Below are positions 17,103-26,329 of a stretch of 64,000 nucleotides of DNA, piece by piece. The notes under the pieces are model-generated. The model was given only the letters and a program-made list of their open reading frames with translations. It made no database searches and was not told the origin of the DNA. The stretch spans positions 124,001 through 188,000 of the forward strand of contig CALDUT010000009.1 in assembly GCA_937924775.1 (NCBI GenBank). The letters are read 5' to 3'. Position 1 is the first letter of the stretch, and each line of letters opens with the position of its first letter. Source of the DNA: an uncultured Gemmata sp. GTDB taxonomy: Bacteria; Planctomycetota; Planctomycetia; Gemmatales; Gemmataceae. The translations under genes and the position numbers were made by a program.

Positions 17103-18554
17103 ATGAAGCCACCGACTGCTGAACGCCTCCTAGACGCGACCCGCCGCACCTTCCTTCAGTCGTCCTCCCTGGGCTTGGGCAGTGTGGCGCTATCCTTACT
17201 GTCCGAGTCGCCCGCCGCGGCCGGCCGACCGGCTGACAACCCCCTGGCGCCGAAACCACCGCCCCACAAACCGACCGCGAAACGGGTGATCTACCTGCAC
17301 ATGTCCGGTGCCCCCCCGCATCTGGACATTTTCGACTACAAACCGGAACTCCAGAAACGCGACGGCCAAAACTGCCCCGAGAAATACCTCAAAGGCAAAC
17401 GGTTTGCCTTCACCAGTGGCGTACCGAAACTGCTTGGGACCCGGCAGCCCTTCCAACGCTGTGGTCAAGCCGGAATTTGGATGTCCGACGCGGTCAAACC
17501 GCTGCATGCTGTCGCCGACGACGTGACCGTCATCCGCTCGATGAAAACGGATGAATTCAACCATGCCCCCGCGGAACTGCTGCTTTTTACCGGCTTTGCC
17601 CGGCAAGGCCGGCCCAGTTTCGGGGCGTGGACCTGCTACGGTCTGGGCAGCGAGAACGAAAACCTCCCTGGGTTTGTGGTGTTGATCTCCAACGGGGTGC
17701 AACCCAGCGGCGGCCAAGGCTGCTGGGGGAGCGGCTTTCTGCCCAGCGTTTTTCAAGGGGTCCAGTGCCGCAGCAAGGGCGAACCGGTGCTGTATCTGTC
17801 CGATCCGCCGGGGCTCGATCGCAAGTTGCGCCGACTGGGGCTGGATGCCCTCAAAGACCTCAACGAATGGCAAGAACAAGAACTCGGCCACCCGGAAACC
17901 CGAACCCGTATCGCCCAATACGAACTCGCCTTCCGCATGCAACTGTCCGCCAGCGAAGTCATGGACATTTCCCGAGAACCACAGAAGGTTCTGGATGCCT
18001 ACGGAGCCAAACCCGGCTCCGGCAGTTTCGCCAACAACTGTTTGCTTGCCCGCCGGTTGGTGGAACGCGGTGTTCGTTTCGTGCAACTGTTCGATTGGGG
18101 CTGGGACTTCCACGGTACCAACCCCAAGGAAGATATCCGCGACGGCCTGACGCAGAAGGGCACCGTCACCACGCAAGCGGTGGCCGCCCTCATCAAAGAC
18201 CTCAAAAGCCGGGGTTTGTTAGACGATACGCTCGTCATCTGGGGCGGGGAATTCGGCCGCACGCCGTTCCGTGAAGGCCGCACCGCCGGCGGCAGCATCC
18301 TCGGCCGCGACCATTACCCCGATTGCTTCTCCCTGATGCTGGCCGGCGGCGGCATCAAAGCCGGCTACACCCATGGCGAAACCGATGAACTGGGCTTCCA
18401 AGTGACCAAAGACGAAGTCCACGTTCACGATCTCCAGGCCACCCTGTTGCACTGCCTCGGTTTCGACCACACCCAACTCACCTTCCGTTTCCAAGGCCGC
18501 GACTATCGGCTCACCGACGTTCACGGCCGAGTCGTTTCCGCGATTTTGCGGTAG
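17103..18554 (+). CDS. DUF1501 protein with Tat signal
   Basis: About 483 residues from the ATG at 17103. The N-terminus carries a twin-arginine export signal (ATRRTFLQSSSLGLGSVALS). DUF1501 proteins have an alkaline-phosphatase/sulfatase-like fold. Conserved parts are IYLHMSGAPPHLDIFDYKPE, SDAVKPLHAVADDVTVIRSM, DWGWDFHGTN, VIWGGEFGRTPF and GRDHYPDCFSLMLAGGG, the last two supplying likely metal-binding Asp/His residues. It follows the PSCyt1 gene by 80 bp in the same direction, the usual two-gene unit in Planctomycetes. Folded export by Tat is consistent with a metal-loaded enzyme. Substrate unknown. Confidence 0.92.
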   Translation: MKPPTAERLLDATRRTFLQSSSLGLGSVALSLLSESPAAAGRPADNPLAPKPPPHKPTAKRVIYLHMSGAPPHLDIFDYKPELQKRDGQNCPEKYLKGKRFAFTSGVPKLLGTRQPFQRCGQAGIWMSDAVKPLHAVADDVTVIRSMKTDEFNHAPAELLLFTGFARQGRPSFGAWTCYGLGSENENLPGFVVLISNGVQPSGGQGCWGSGFLPSVFQGVQCRSKGEPVLYLSDPPGLDRKLRRLGLDALKDLNEWQEQELGHPETRTRIAQYELAFRMQLSASEVMDISREPQKVLDAYGAKPGSGSFANNCLLARRLVERGVRFVQLFDWGWDFHGTNPKEDIRDGLTQKGTVTTQAVAALIKDLKSRGLLDDTLVIWGGEFGRTPFREGRTAGGSILGRDHYPDCFSLMLAGGGIKAGYTHGETDELGFQVTKDEVHVHDLQATLLHCLGFDHTQLTFRFQGRDYRLTDVHGRVVSAILR

Positions 18555-18649
18555 CCCCACCGATACCTACAAAACCCGCCACCGAGGGCAGTTCCCGATC
18601 CTGGAGTTCACCGAACATAGGCAAACTGACCAGTTTATGGCTCATTCCC

Positions 18650-19026
18650 TTGCTCAGTGGCCCGGCTGTGCCGCCTGTGGTCGTTGCCCCGCCGGAGGCG
18701 GCCATCGCGCTGGTCCAACCGACTTCGCCGGCGAAGACAAACGACCCGAAGGAGGAACCGCGGATAGGCACTGTCACCAGGATCGTCGCCGCCAAAGGCG
18801 ACACCGGGATCGAAGTTCACGCCGACGGCGAAGAGAAACCACGCCGCTCCGTTCCCCATTGGCGGGGCGGTTCCCCCCAAGACGGCGGTGTGGTTTGGAT
18901 AAAGCCATGATCGCCGAAATTCAGAAAGTCCCACTCAAAAACCGCGTGGAATGGAAATGGTCGTTTGAAGAACGCCCCCAGGTCGAAGCGATCACAATTC
19001 TCAGAAAAGGCGAGGAGAAAAAGTAA
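18650..19026 (+). pseudogene. Possible small exported protein, split by a frame change
   Basis: Two short reading frames join here. The first (TTG at 18650, 86 residues) reads LLSGPAVPPVVVAPPEAAIA ..., then RIGTVTRIVAAKGDTGIEVH, and stops at 18910 after GGVVWIKP. The second, entered by the ATGA overlap at 18907, reads MIAEIQKVPLKNRVEWKWSF EERP (given here in two pieces) and continues to 19026. Together they look like one protein with a beta-rich domain, and one extra base near 18900 would join them. Alternatively they are two coupled tiny genes. No family was recognised and the region has no strong ribosome-binding site. Confidence 0.35.
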
Positions 19027-19122
19027 ACCCGCGGCTGCAGTGGTTTCTCACGGTTTTTTGTAACTGACAGCGGTTTTTGAATGACCACAAATTATTACCC
19101 AAGTGATGATCGTAGTGATAAT

Positions 19123-19863
19123 TCAGACGAAACGGACATCGCTGAGGCGGATCGCCTGACTCAAGCGGCGGAGATACTCGCGCCGGGGGATGTCGATGGC
19201 TCCCATCCGCCGGGTGTGTTCAGTGGTCATCTGCACATCAAGCAGGACAAAGCCGCGTTCGATCAGTCGTTGCACCAAGGCCGCCAACGCCACCTTCGAA
19301 CCATCCGGGACGCGGTAAAACATCGACTCGGCCGCAAATAAGCCCCCCAAAGCCACGCCGTAGGTTCCGCCGGCGAGAATGTCCGGCCCACCGTGCGGGT
19401 CGGCCACCCAGGTTTCGACACTGTGGGCAAAGCCCAGATGATGCAATCGCGTGTAGGCTTCGAGCATCTCCGGGGTCACCCACGTTCCTTCGGGACGAGC
19501 TTCCCCGCACGACCGCATCACGGTTTCAAAGCAATGGTTGACAGTAACGCGGAATTTCCCCGAGCGGATCGTGCGCAACAAACGCCGCGAAACGTGTAAA
19601 CCGCCATAGCCCGGAGTCGCGGGGGGGTGTTCCGCGGGGTGAGGATGCAGTTCGATGATCCCCCGCGGATCGGGCGACCACCACAGAATCGGATCGCCTT
19701 CGCTGTACCACGGAAAAACCCCCTGCGCATACGCGCGTAACAGGGTTGACGGCGATAGGTCGCCGTGGCAGCCGACATACCCATCGGCACCCGCCAACTC
19801 CGGGGGAAACCACGGAACGTTACACTCCCCCCAACTCCCGTGCACTACAACTAACTCCTTCAT
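19123..19863 (-). CDS. aat: Leucyl/phenylalanyl-tRNA-protein transferase
   Basis: N-end rule enzyme that adds Leu or Phe from aminoacyl-tRNA to proteins with N-terminal Arg or Lys, marking them for ClpAP/ClpS degradation. About 246 residues from the ATG at 19863; the TTG six bases upstream is less likely. Diagnostic blocks are all present: FPPELAGADGYVGCHGDLSP, YAQGVFPWYSEGDPILWWSP DPRG (in two pieces), HPGYGGLHVSRRLL-like, VTVNHCFETVMRSCGE, GTWVTPEMLEAYTRLHHLGF, AHSVETW, GGTYGVALGGLFAAESMFYR and FVLLDVQMTTEHTRRMGA. It may be co-transcribed with the STN-like gene upstream (29 bp gap). Confidence 0.95.
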   Translation of the reverse strand: MKELVVVHGSWGECNVPWFPPELAGADGYVGCHGDLSPSTLLRAYAQGVFPWYSEGDPILWWSPDPRGIIELHPHPAEHPPATPGYGGLHVSRRLLRTIRSGKFRVTVNHCFETVMRSCGEARPEGTWVTPEMLEAYTRLHHLGFAHSVETWVADPHGGPDILAGGTYGVALGGLFAAESMFYRVPDGSKVALAALVQRLIERGFVLLDVQMTTEHTRRMGAIDIPRREYLRRLSQAIRLSDVRFV

Positions 19864-19892
19864 GAACAAGAGGTTACACTTGTTCTGGTCTT

Positions 19893-20606
19893 CTACGGTT
19901 GTGGTGCGGCGAGCTTTTCCAATAATTCTTTCGCCTCCGCAGCCACGCGGGCCGCCGGGTAGCGTTTCAGGATGAAGTTCAACACCATTTTCGTTTGCTC
20001 GGTTTTCCCACTGGCCAGCAGTTTTTTGGCAAAGGCCAGTTTGTCGGCCGCGTCGGCCTCTTCTGCGGCAGTCAGGGGTGGCGGCGGTTGTTGGCCCTTG
20101 TCATAACCCCGTTCCCCGGTGGTGGTGAGCAGAATCCAGCCATCGCGTCGGTCGCCGGGTTTGGAGATGACAATATAACCGAGGTTGCCGTTTTTCTTGA
20201 ACAGTTCGTCCAACGCGGTGGCCAGAGTTGCATTCTGGCATTCGAAGGTGATTTTTTGAGCATAGGGGAAATTCGGACCGTAGGTCCACATCACCGGGCC
20301 GTCGGTTTGCTTGTCGACTTGGGCGGCGAATTCTTTGAGGGCTTCACCTAAGCGAATGTTCGCCATGCGCACGGTGATTTTGGCTTTTTGCAGCTTCGCG
20401 AACGTTTCCTGTGCGGCAGCTGACAGCGGCGCCGGAGCATTTTCAGGTTTCTTGTCGGTCGGCGGGTCGGCGGCCGCCAGAGCCGCGAAAGGCAGGCAAA
20501 GCCCGATGGCGACGGCCCCAATCCACCACCGCCCCCCCCGCGAACGGCCCCTGCGTCGGTAGGGATCGGGATTGTGTGTTCCAACAATCGCTTCTAGTCG
20601 CAACAT
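19893..20606 (-). CDS. Exported protein with STN-like (secretin/TonB short N-terminal) domain
   Basis: 237 residues. A basic N-terminus (PYRRRGRSRGGRW) precedes a signal or anchor helix (WIGAVAIGLCLPFAALAAAD). The middle reads ITVRMANIRLGEALKEFAAQ, then KITFECQNATLATALDELFK and KNGNLGYIVIS. This is the 'nv.l.dvL..la...g....' pattern of STN/secretin-N domains found in TonB receptors and secretin-associated proteins. The C-terminal 60 residues are helical and TPR-like (ADKLAFAKKLLASGKTEQTK). It is probably periplasmic. It lies directly before aat and divergent from gyrA. Precise function unknown. Confidence 0.6.
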   Translation of the reverse strand: MLRLEAIVGTHNPDPYRRRGRSRGGRWWIGAVAIGLCLPFAALAAADPPTDKKPENAPAPLSAAAQETFAKLQKAKITVRMANIRLGEALKEFAAQVDKQTDGPVMWTYGPNFPYAQKITFECQNATLATALDELFKKNGNLGYIVISKPGDRRDGWILLTTTGERGYDKGQQPPPPLTAAEEADAADKLAFAKKLLASGKTEQTKMVLNFILKRYPAARVAAEAKELLEKLAAPQP

Positions 20607-20773
20607 ACGATATCACATGGACTTAAGACGTATAAAAAAGCTCAAGAGGGTGTTCTTCCGTGCTGGTTTTACAGTGCCTCTTTCCATAAAATACCATAAT
20701 TCGAGGCTTTGCAACACAGGCCGCGTATGCCGGGATCATCCGCGGGCGAATCTGAGACGACGAAGGAGTTTCG

Positions 20774-23455
20774 TTGGCCGATATTGTACCTCCGCCGGGC
20801 GACGCGAACGGAACCGACGCCACCGTTGCGACAGCCCCTATTCATCCGTTGGACATCATCGACGAATTGCGTGATAGTTATCTAACTTACGCGCAGTCGG
20901 TGATCGTCAGCCGTGCCCTGCCCGACGTCCGCGATGGTCTGAAACCATCGCAACGGCGGATTTTGGTGGCTATGAACGACCTGGGGTTAAGCCCCACGGC
21001 CGCCACCAGCAAATGCGCTGGCATCATCGGCGAAACGATGAAACGCTATCACCCGCACGGCGACCAGTCGATCTACGATTCGCTGGTGCGGATGGCGCAG
21101 GATTGGAACCTCCGCTACAAGCTCATTCATGGGCAGGGCAATTTTGGCTCCATCGCTGGTTTACCTCCCGCGGCCCACCGCTATACCGAAGCGCGTCTGG
21201 CTCCCCCCGCCGCGGAGATGCTCGAGGACCTCGACCACGACACCGTCGATTTTATCGACAATTACGATGGCAAATATCGCGAACCACTCGTTTTGCCCAG
21301 TAAATTCCCCAATTTGCTGGTCAACGGGTCCGACGGCATCGCGGTCGGCATGGCCACGCACATCCCCCCGCACAACCTCCGCGAAGTGTGCCAGGCCCTG
21401 ATCAAATTGATCGACGAACCACACACGTCGTTGGCGGAACTGATCGACATTATCCCGGGTCCCGACTTCCCGACCGGCGGCATCATTATGGGCCGCCAAG
21501 GGATTCTCGATGCCTATTCCAAAGGGGCGGGGCATCTGACCCTGCGGGCCCGAGCCCGCGTGGTGGAAGAGGGCAAGGGGAAATCACCCTACATCCTCAT
21601 CAGTGAAGTGCCTTTCCAAGTGGCCCGCGATCCGCTGGTGCGGGAATTGGCCGAATTGGTGAAAACCGAGCGGATCACCGACATCAGCGCGATCCGCGAC
21701 GAATCCAGTGCCCGTTCTGGCGAACCGGTGCGGATCATTATTGAAATCAAACGCGGCAAAGACCCGCATTTGGTCCTCAATCAGCTCTATCAATTCTCCA
21801 AGCTGCAAAAAACGGTCAGCGTCATCATGTTGGCGCTGGTCGATGGCCGCCCGCGCGAACTGACCCTCAAAGAAATGCTCCAAAAGTTTCTGGAGCATCG
21901 GGTCACAGTCATTCGCCGCCGGACCGAATACCTCCTGCGCGAAGCCAAGCGCCGCGGCCACATCCTTGAAGGCCAACTGATCGCCATTGCCGACATTGAG
22001 CAAGTCATCCACATCTGCCGCACCTCGCCCAATCGGCACGAGGCCAAGGTCCGGCTGCAGGGTTTGGCCGTACCGGCCAGTCTGATGGAGCGGGCCCTGG
22101 GAGCGGAAGCCTTCGCCGCCCTGCAACGCGAATTGGGCGCTTTGGCCGAATACCGGATGACCGAGCAACAAGCCGAAGCCGTCGTGCGGCTGCAATTGGG
22201 GCAACTTGCGGCTCTAGAAAGTGATGAAATCCTCAAAGAGTACACCACCTTGCGGGAGCAGATTCGCAGCTATGAAACTCTGCTGGCCGATGAAGCCAAC
22301 ATCCGCGCCGTCATCCGCGACGATTTGGAAAAAATCGCCGCCAAATACGGCGACGACCGCCGCACCGAAATTTCCGACGAAGGCGGCGAACTGGACATGG
22401 AAGATTTGATCGAAGACGAACTGAACGTCGTCACGATCACGCATGAAGGTTTCATCAAACGCATGCCCCTGACGGAATACCGCGTGCAGGGGCGCGGCGG
22501 CAAAGGCGTTCAGGGGGGCCTCCGCGAAAACGACTTCGTCGAACACTTCTTCGTCGCCAGTACCAAGGCGTATCTGCTGTGCTTTACCAACCAGGGGCAG
22601 TGCTATTGGCTGAAGGTGTACAAAATCCCGCAGGCCAGCCGCACCAGCCCCGGGCGAAGCATCGCCAACGTTTTGTCGCTTCGGCCGGAAGAAAAAATCA
22701 CCAGCATCGTCCCGGTTCGCGAATTTGTGGACAACCAGTACCTCATGATGGCCACGCGGAAGGGTTTGGTGAAAAAGACCGAATTGATGGCCTACAGCAA
22801 CGTTCGCCAGGGAGGCATCATCGGGATTACATTAGAAGAAGGCGACGAGCTGATCCAAGTCGCTCTCACCAAGCCGGGCGATGAGCTTGTCCTATCCACC
22901 CGCAAAGGCATGGCGATTCGCTTCCGCGAGTCGAACGTGCGGGCGATGGGGCGGGCGGCCAAAGGGGTGAAAGGCATCAAATTGGCTCCGGAGGATGAAG
23001 TCGTCGGCATGGTCGTAGCCGACCCCGAAGGGTTACTGCTGACCATTTGCGAAAATGGCCTTGGCAAACGAACACCGTTTGGCCCCAACACGCCGCTTGC
23101 CGAAGGCAGCGAACCCGAGGCTGACGATGAGGAAATGGCCGAGGATTCCGAGATCGAAACCGATGGCGACAGCGATCCGTCGAGCATGCGCTACCGGTTG
23201 CAACGCCGCGGCGGCAAAGGGCTCAAAGATGTGAAAGTCACGGCTAAAAACGGCCCGGTGGTGGGCATTACCAGTGTCCGCGATGGCGATGAAATCATGC
23301 TCATCACCAAAGACGGAATGGTCACCCGCACCCGGGTGGACGATATTCGTATCGTTGGCCGCAATACGCAAGGCGTGAAAGTCATGAACCTCAACCCTGG
23401 GGATAAGATCGTTTCCTTCGCCAAAGTGGCCCGCGACACGGTGGCCAGCGACTGA
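20774..23455 (+). CDS. gyrA: DNA gyrase subunit A (type IIA topoisomerase A subunit)
   Basis: 893 residues from a TTG start at 20774 with GGAG five bases upstream. The breakage-reunion domain contains [20 protein letters not shown], the quinolone-determining stretch [20 protein letters not shown] and the catalytic tyrosine (Tyr137 in RYTEARL). The C-terminal six-bladed pinwheel contains a GyrA box QGRGGKG (residues 572-578), which marks gyrase rather than topoisomerase IV. A second box-like QRRGGKG lies at 810-816, after an acidic insertion ([20 protein letters not shown]). The residue matching E. coli Ser83 is Gln98, and the usual SIDGD loop reads SIAGL. No gyrB is in the window. It supplies negative supercoiling together with GyrB. 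Confidence 0.95.
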   Translation: MADIVPPPGDANGTDATVATAPIHPLDIIDELRDSYLTYAQSVIVSRALPDVRDGLKPSQRRILVAMNDLGLSPTAATSKCAGIIGETMKRYHPHGDQSIYDSLVRMAQDWNLRYKLIHGQGNFGSIAGLPPAAHRYTEARLAPPAAEMLEDLDHDTVDFIDNYDGKYREPLVLPSKFPNLLVNGSDGIAVGMATHIPPHNLREVCQALIKLIDEPHTSLAELIDIIPGPDFPTGGIIMGRQGILDAYSKGAGHLTLRARARVVEEGKGKSPYILISEVPFQVARDPLVRELAELVKTERITDISAIRDESSARSGEPVRIIIEIKRGKDPHLVLNQLYQFSKLQKTVSVIMLALVDGRPRELTLKEMLQKFLEHRVTVIRRRTEYLLREAKRRGHILEGQLIAIADIEQVIHICRTSPNRHEAKVRLQGLAVPASLMERALGAEAFAALQRELGALAEYRMTEQQAEAVVRLQLGQLAALESDEILKEYTTLREQIRSYETLLADEANIRAVIRDDLEKIAAKYGDDRRTEISDEGGELDMEDLIEDELNVVTITHEGFIKRMPLTEYRVQGRGGKGVQGGLRENDFVEHFFVASTKAYLLCFTNQGQCYWLKVYKIPQASRTSPGRSIANVLSLRPEEKITSIVPVREFVDNQYLMMATRKGLVKKTELMAYSNVRQGGIIGITLEEGDELIQVALTKPGDELVLSTRKGMAIRFRESNVRAMGRAAKGVKGIKLAPEDEVVGMVVADPEGLLLTICENGLGKRTPFGPNTPLAEGSEPEADDEEMAEDSEIETDGDSDPSSMRYRLQRRGGKGLKDVKVTAKNGPVVGITSVRDGDEIMLITKDGMVTRTRVDDIRIVGRNTQGVKVMNLNPGDKIVSFAKVARDTVASD

Positions 23456-23547
23456 ATCCCCACGGCTCCGGAATAGGAGCGCTGCGACAGCCGCCAACCA
23501 AACCGACTCCGCCAGGAGCCGCACAACAAGCGTTGAGGTCTGGCCGC

Positions 23548-23561
23548 AATCTGTACAGATT
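23548..23561. promoter_or_regulatory. Perfect 14-bp palindrome upstream of kynU
   Basis: AATCTGTACAGATT is a perfect palindrome ending 56 bp before the kynU ATG. Its position and symmetry suggest an operator for the kynurenine operon. The centre TGTACA also appears in the two spaced inverted repeats elsewhere in the window, but the architecture differs, so a shared regulator is not implied. Confidence 0.45.
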
Positions 23562-23617
23562 CTGAACACCCGTTCCCTGGGTAGAACCCCTGTTGCTCTC
23601 CCCACACAGGTCGGCCC

Positions 23618-24883
23618 ATGACACTCGACGAACTTCGCCACATCGCAAGTACGTTGGATCGCGACGATCCCTTGGCCGCTTACCGCGAGCGTTTCCACAT
23701 TCCGCGTCGTGGGGACGGGAGCGAAGTCACTTATTTGTGTGGGAATTCCCTCGGTCTGGCTCCCCGAGCCGCGGCGGAGAGTGTCGCTTGCGAACTGCGC
23801 GCGTGGGCGGAACTGGGTGTGGAGGGTCATTTCCAATCGGAGCGGCCGTGGGTTTCGTTTCATGAGCTTTTCACACCGCATCTGGCGTCTTTGGTGGGGG
23901 CCAAGGGGCATGAAGTGGTTGCCATGAACACGCTGACGGTGAATCTTCACCTGATGCTCACCAGCTTTTACCGGCCTAGCGGCGAACGTCGCAAAGTCCT
24001 CGTTGGTCATGCAGCCTTTCCTTCAGATCGCTACGCGATCGCCTCACAGATAACCCTTCGCGGCGGGAAACCCGAAGAAACGCTCCTTGTGGCCCAGCCG
24101 CGGCCCGGTGAAGCAACCCTGCGCACTGAAGATGTGGTCGAGCTGATCGATCGCCACGCCTGGAAACTGCAACTGGTGCTGATGGACGGGGTGAACTACT
24201 ACACCGGGGAATTCATCGACATTCCCACCATCACCGCGGCGGCCCACCGACACGGTATTCTGGCCGGATTCGACCTAGCCCACGCCGTGGGTAACGTACC
24301 GCTGGCGTTACACGATTGGGGCGTCGATTTCGCGGTGTGGTGCCACTACAAGTACCTCAACGGCGGCCCGGGCTGCGTGGCTGGGTGTTTCGTTCATGAG
24401 CGGCACGGTTTGGCCCCCGAACCGTTACCGCGATTGGCCGGCTGGTGGGGGCACGACAAACAGTCGCGTTTTGTGATGGGTCCGGATTTCAGGCCCATTC
24501 CCGGGGCGGAAGGATGGCAGCTCAGCAATCCCCCCCTGTTTTCACTGGCCGCGTTGCTGCCGTCGCTGGAACTCTTTTCAGAAATTGGCATGGCGCAGCT
24601 GCGTGCCAAAAGTGAACACCTCACCGGGCTACTCGACCGCGGCGTGCGGGAAATGTTCCCAGACTGGATTGAGATCCTCACGCCTCAGGAACCGTCGCGT
24701 CGCGGTTGCCAATTGTCGGTGCGTCTGAGGCACCACGCGAAATCGACATTCGCGGCGTTGCTTGCGGCCGGTGTCATCTGCGATTGGCGGGAACCAGATG
24801 TGATTCGTCTGGCCCCGGTGCCATTGTACAACCGGTTTGCCGATGTGGTGCGCTGCGTGGAGGTCTTGTCGTGCGCGAAGTAA
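23618..24883 (+). CDS. kynU: Kynureninase
   Basis: PLP enzyme that cleaves kynurenine or 3-hydroxykynurenine to anthranilate or 3-hydroxyanthranilate plus alanine. 421 residues, normal length. Hallmarks: TYLCGNSLGLAPRAAAESVA, NTLTVNLHLMLTSFYRP (PLP phosphate region), DGVNYYTGEFIDI, GFDLAHAVGNVPLALHDWGV (Asp and His at the cofactor) and the Schiff-base lysine Lys245 in WCHYKYLNGGPG. It starts an operon with kmo, whose GTG lies 13 bp inside the end of this gene. The pathway feeds quinolinate/NAD synthesis or tryptophan breakdown; no tryptophan dioxygenase or 3-HAA dioxygenase is in the window. Confidence 0.96.
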   Translation: MTLDELRHIASTLDRDDPLAAYRERFHIPRRGDGSEVTYLCGNSLGLAPRAAAESVACELRAWAELGVEGHFQSERPWVSFHELFTPHLASLVGAKGHEVVAMNTLTVNLHLMLTSFYRPSGERRKVLVGHAAFPSDRYAIASQITLRGGKPEETLLVAQPRPGEATLRTEDVVELIDRHAWKLQLVLMDGVNYYTGEFIDIPTITAAAHRHGILAGFDLAHAVGNVPLALHDWGVDFAVWCHYKYLNGGPGCVAGCFVHERHGLAPEPLPRLAGWWGHDKQSRFVMGPDFRPIPGAEGWQLSNPPLFSLAALLPSLELFSEIGMAQLRAKSEHLTGLLDRGVREMFPDWIEILTPQEPSRRGCQLSVRLRHHAKSTFAALLAAGVICDWREPDVIRLAPVPLYNRFADVVRCVEVLSCAK

Positions 24884-26217
24884 CGCTGGTCGGCGGCGGT
24901 TTGGCAGGGGCACTCCTGGCTCTGATGCTGGCTCGGCGGGGGCTGACCGTGACCGTGTACGAACGCCGAGCCGACTTGCGCATCGAACGCATCGAGGAAG
25001 GCCGTTCGATCAATCTGGCCCTCTCGGTCCGTGGCCTTCACGCGCTGGAGCAGGTGGGGTTAGCGGATGCGGTCGTTGCGCAGACGATCCCCATGCGTGG
25101 GCGGTTGATTCACCCGGTTTCTGGGAATACCTCGCTGATTCCTTATGGACGCACACCCGAGCAAGTCATTCGCTCGGTCAGCCGCCGCAACCTGAACGTG
25201 CAGCTCCTTGATGCGCTCGCACACGAACCGAATGCGATCGTCCACTTCCACCACCGCTGTGTGGGCTATGATCTGCGGACACGCACCCTGACCATCCGCG
25301 ACGAATCCGCGGGGCGCGAATTCCGTGTGGAGGCCCCGGTCGTCATCGGGACCGACGGAGCCGCTTCCGCCGTGCGCCTGGCCCTGCTGCAATCCCTGCG
25401 GATGAACTACTCCCAAGAGTTCCTCGAACACGGCTACAAAGAACTGACCCTTCCGCCAGCCGCGGACGGTTCCTTCCGCATCGAGCCCCACGCGCTGCAT
25501 ATCTGGCCTCGGGGCGGATTCATGATGATCGCCCTGCCCAACCTCGACCGATCGTTCACCTGCACTTTGTTCGTTGCGCACAAGGGCACACCCGGGTTCG
25601 ACCAACTGACCACCCGTGACGCAGTTCGCGACTTCTTCACGCAGACCTTCCCCGACGCAGTACCATTGTTGCCCCAATTGGAAGACGAATTTTTCCGCAA
25701 TCCCACCGGAGGTCTGGTGACAATCCGGTGTTCACCGTGGCATGTGAACGGTCAGGTCCTGCTGTTGGGCGACGCAGCGCACGCCATCGTTCCCTTTTTT
25801 GGGCAAGGGATGAATTGCTCGTTTGAAGATTGTGCTGTGCTGGTCGAATTGTTCGACGCCCACAATGGCGATTGGGGCGTGATTTTTCCGCGATTTTTCG
25901 AGCTGCGGAAACCCAACGCCGATGCGATTGCGCAATTGGCCCTCGACAATTTCATCGAGATGCGTGATACGTCAGCCGATCCGCACTTCGCGATCAAACG
26001 CCAGCTCGAACACCTTCTGGAAGAACGCTACCCGGGTCAATTTCTCTCCAAGTATGCGATGGTGTCGTTCCATCGGGTTCCGTATGTGGAGGCGTTGGAG
26101 CGGGGCCGTGTGCAAGATCAGGTGTTGATGGAACTTTGTTCGCAGGTCAACTCCTTGGCTGAAATCGATGTCGCGGAGGCATTGGCACGGGTGCAGGCCG
26201 CGTTGGCCCGCCGGTGA
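24871..26217 (+). CDS. kmo: Kynurenine 3-monooxygenase
   Basis: FAD-dependent hydroxylase converting kynurenine to 3-hydroxykynurenine with NADPH and O2. About 448 residues from the GTG at 24871, which has GGAGG (24859-24863) seven bases upstream; longer in-frame starts would lie deep inside kynU. Motifs: the Rossmann VTLVGGGLAGALLALMLARR, the kynurenine-site region GRSINLALSVRGLHALEQVG, VIGTDGAASAVRLALLQ, the FAD motif LLLGDAAHAIVPFFGQGMNC and the conserved YKELTLPP. It overlaps kynU, so the two are translationally coupled. Preference for 3-hydroxykynurenine downstream makes the NAD branch likely. Confidence 0.95.
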   Translation: MREVTLVGGGLAGALLALMLARRGLTVTVYERRADLRIERIEEGRSINLALSVRGLHALEQVGLADAVVAQTIPMRGRLIHPVSGNTSLIPYGRTPEQVIRSVSRRNLNVQLLDALAHEPNAIVHFHHRCVGYDLRTRTLTIRDESAGREFRVEAPVVIGTDGAASAVRLALLQSLRMNYSQEFLEHGYKELTLPPAADGSFRIEPHALHIWPRGGFMMIALPNLDRSFTCTLFVAHKGTPGFDQLTTRDAVRDFFTQTFPDAVPLLPQLEDEFFRNPTGGLVTIRCSPWHVNGQVLLLGDAAHAIVPFFGQGMNCSFEDCAVLVELFDAHNGDWGVIFPRFFELRKPNADAIAQLALDNFIEMRDTSADPHFAIKRQLEHLLEERYPGQFLSKYAMVSFHRVPYVEALERGRVQDQVLMELCSQVNSLAEIDVAEALARVQAALARR

Positions 26218-26329
26218 GCGTCCCTAGCGACAATATTTGGTACCGCTCATCTTCCCTAAAAGGAAGCGAGAAAAAGGAAGCGAGAGGCTGTGGGTCTGCC
26301 GTGGAATACGCTGCCGCCCGCAAGCGTGG

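Noticed and set aside
17196-18176. 326-residue minus-strand open frame
   Set aside because: Antisense to the DUF1501 gene with clear Tat signal and core motifs.
24706-24870. Longer N-terminus for kmo
   Set aside because: It would lie deep inside kynU and adds a Cys/Gly-rich stretch before the FAD-binding strand; the GTG at 24871 has GGAGG at the right distance.
26252-26284. Short direct repeat of aaaaggaagcgaga after kmo
   Set aside because: Two copies only, small and non-palindromic; no function is apparent.
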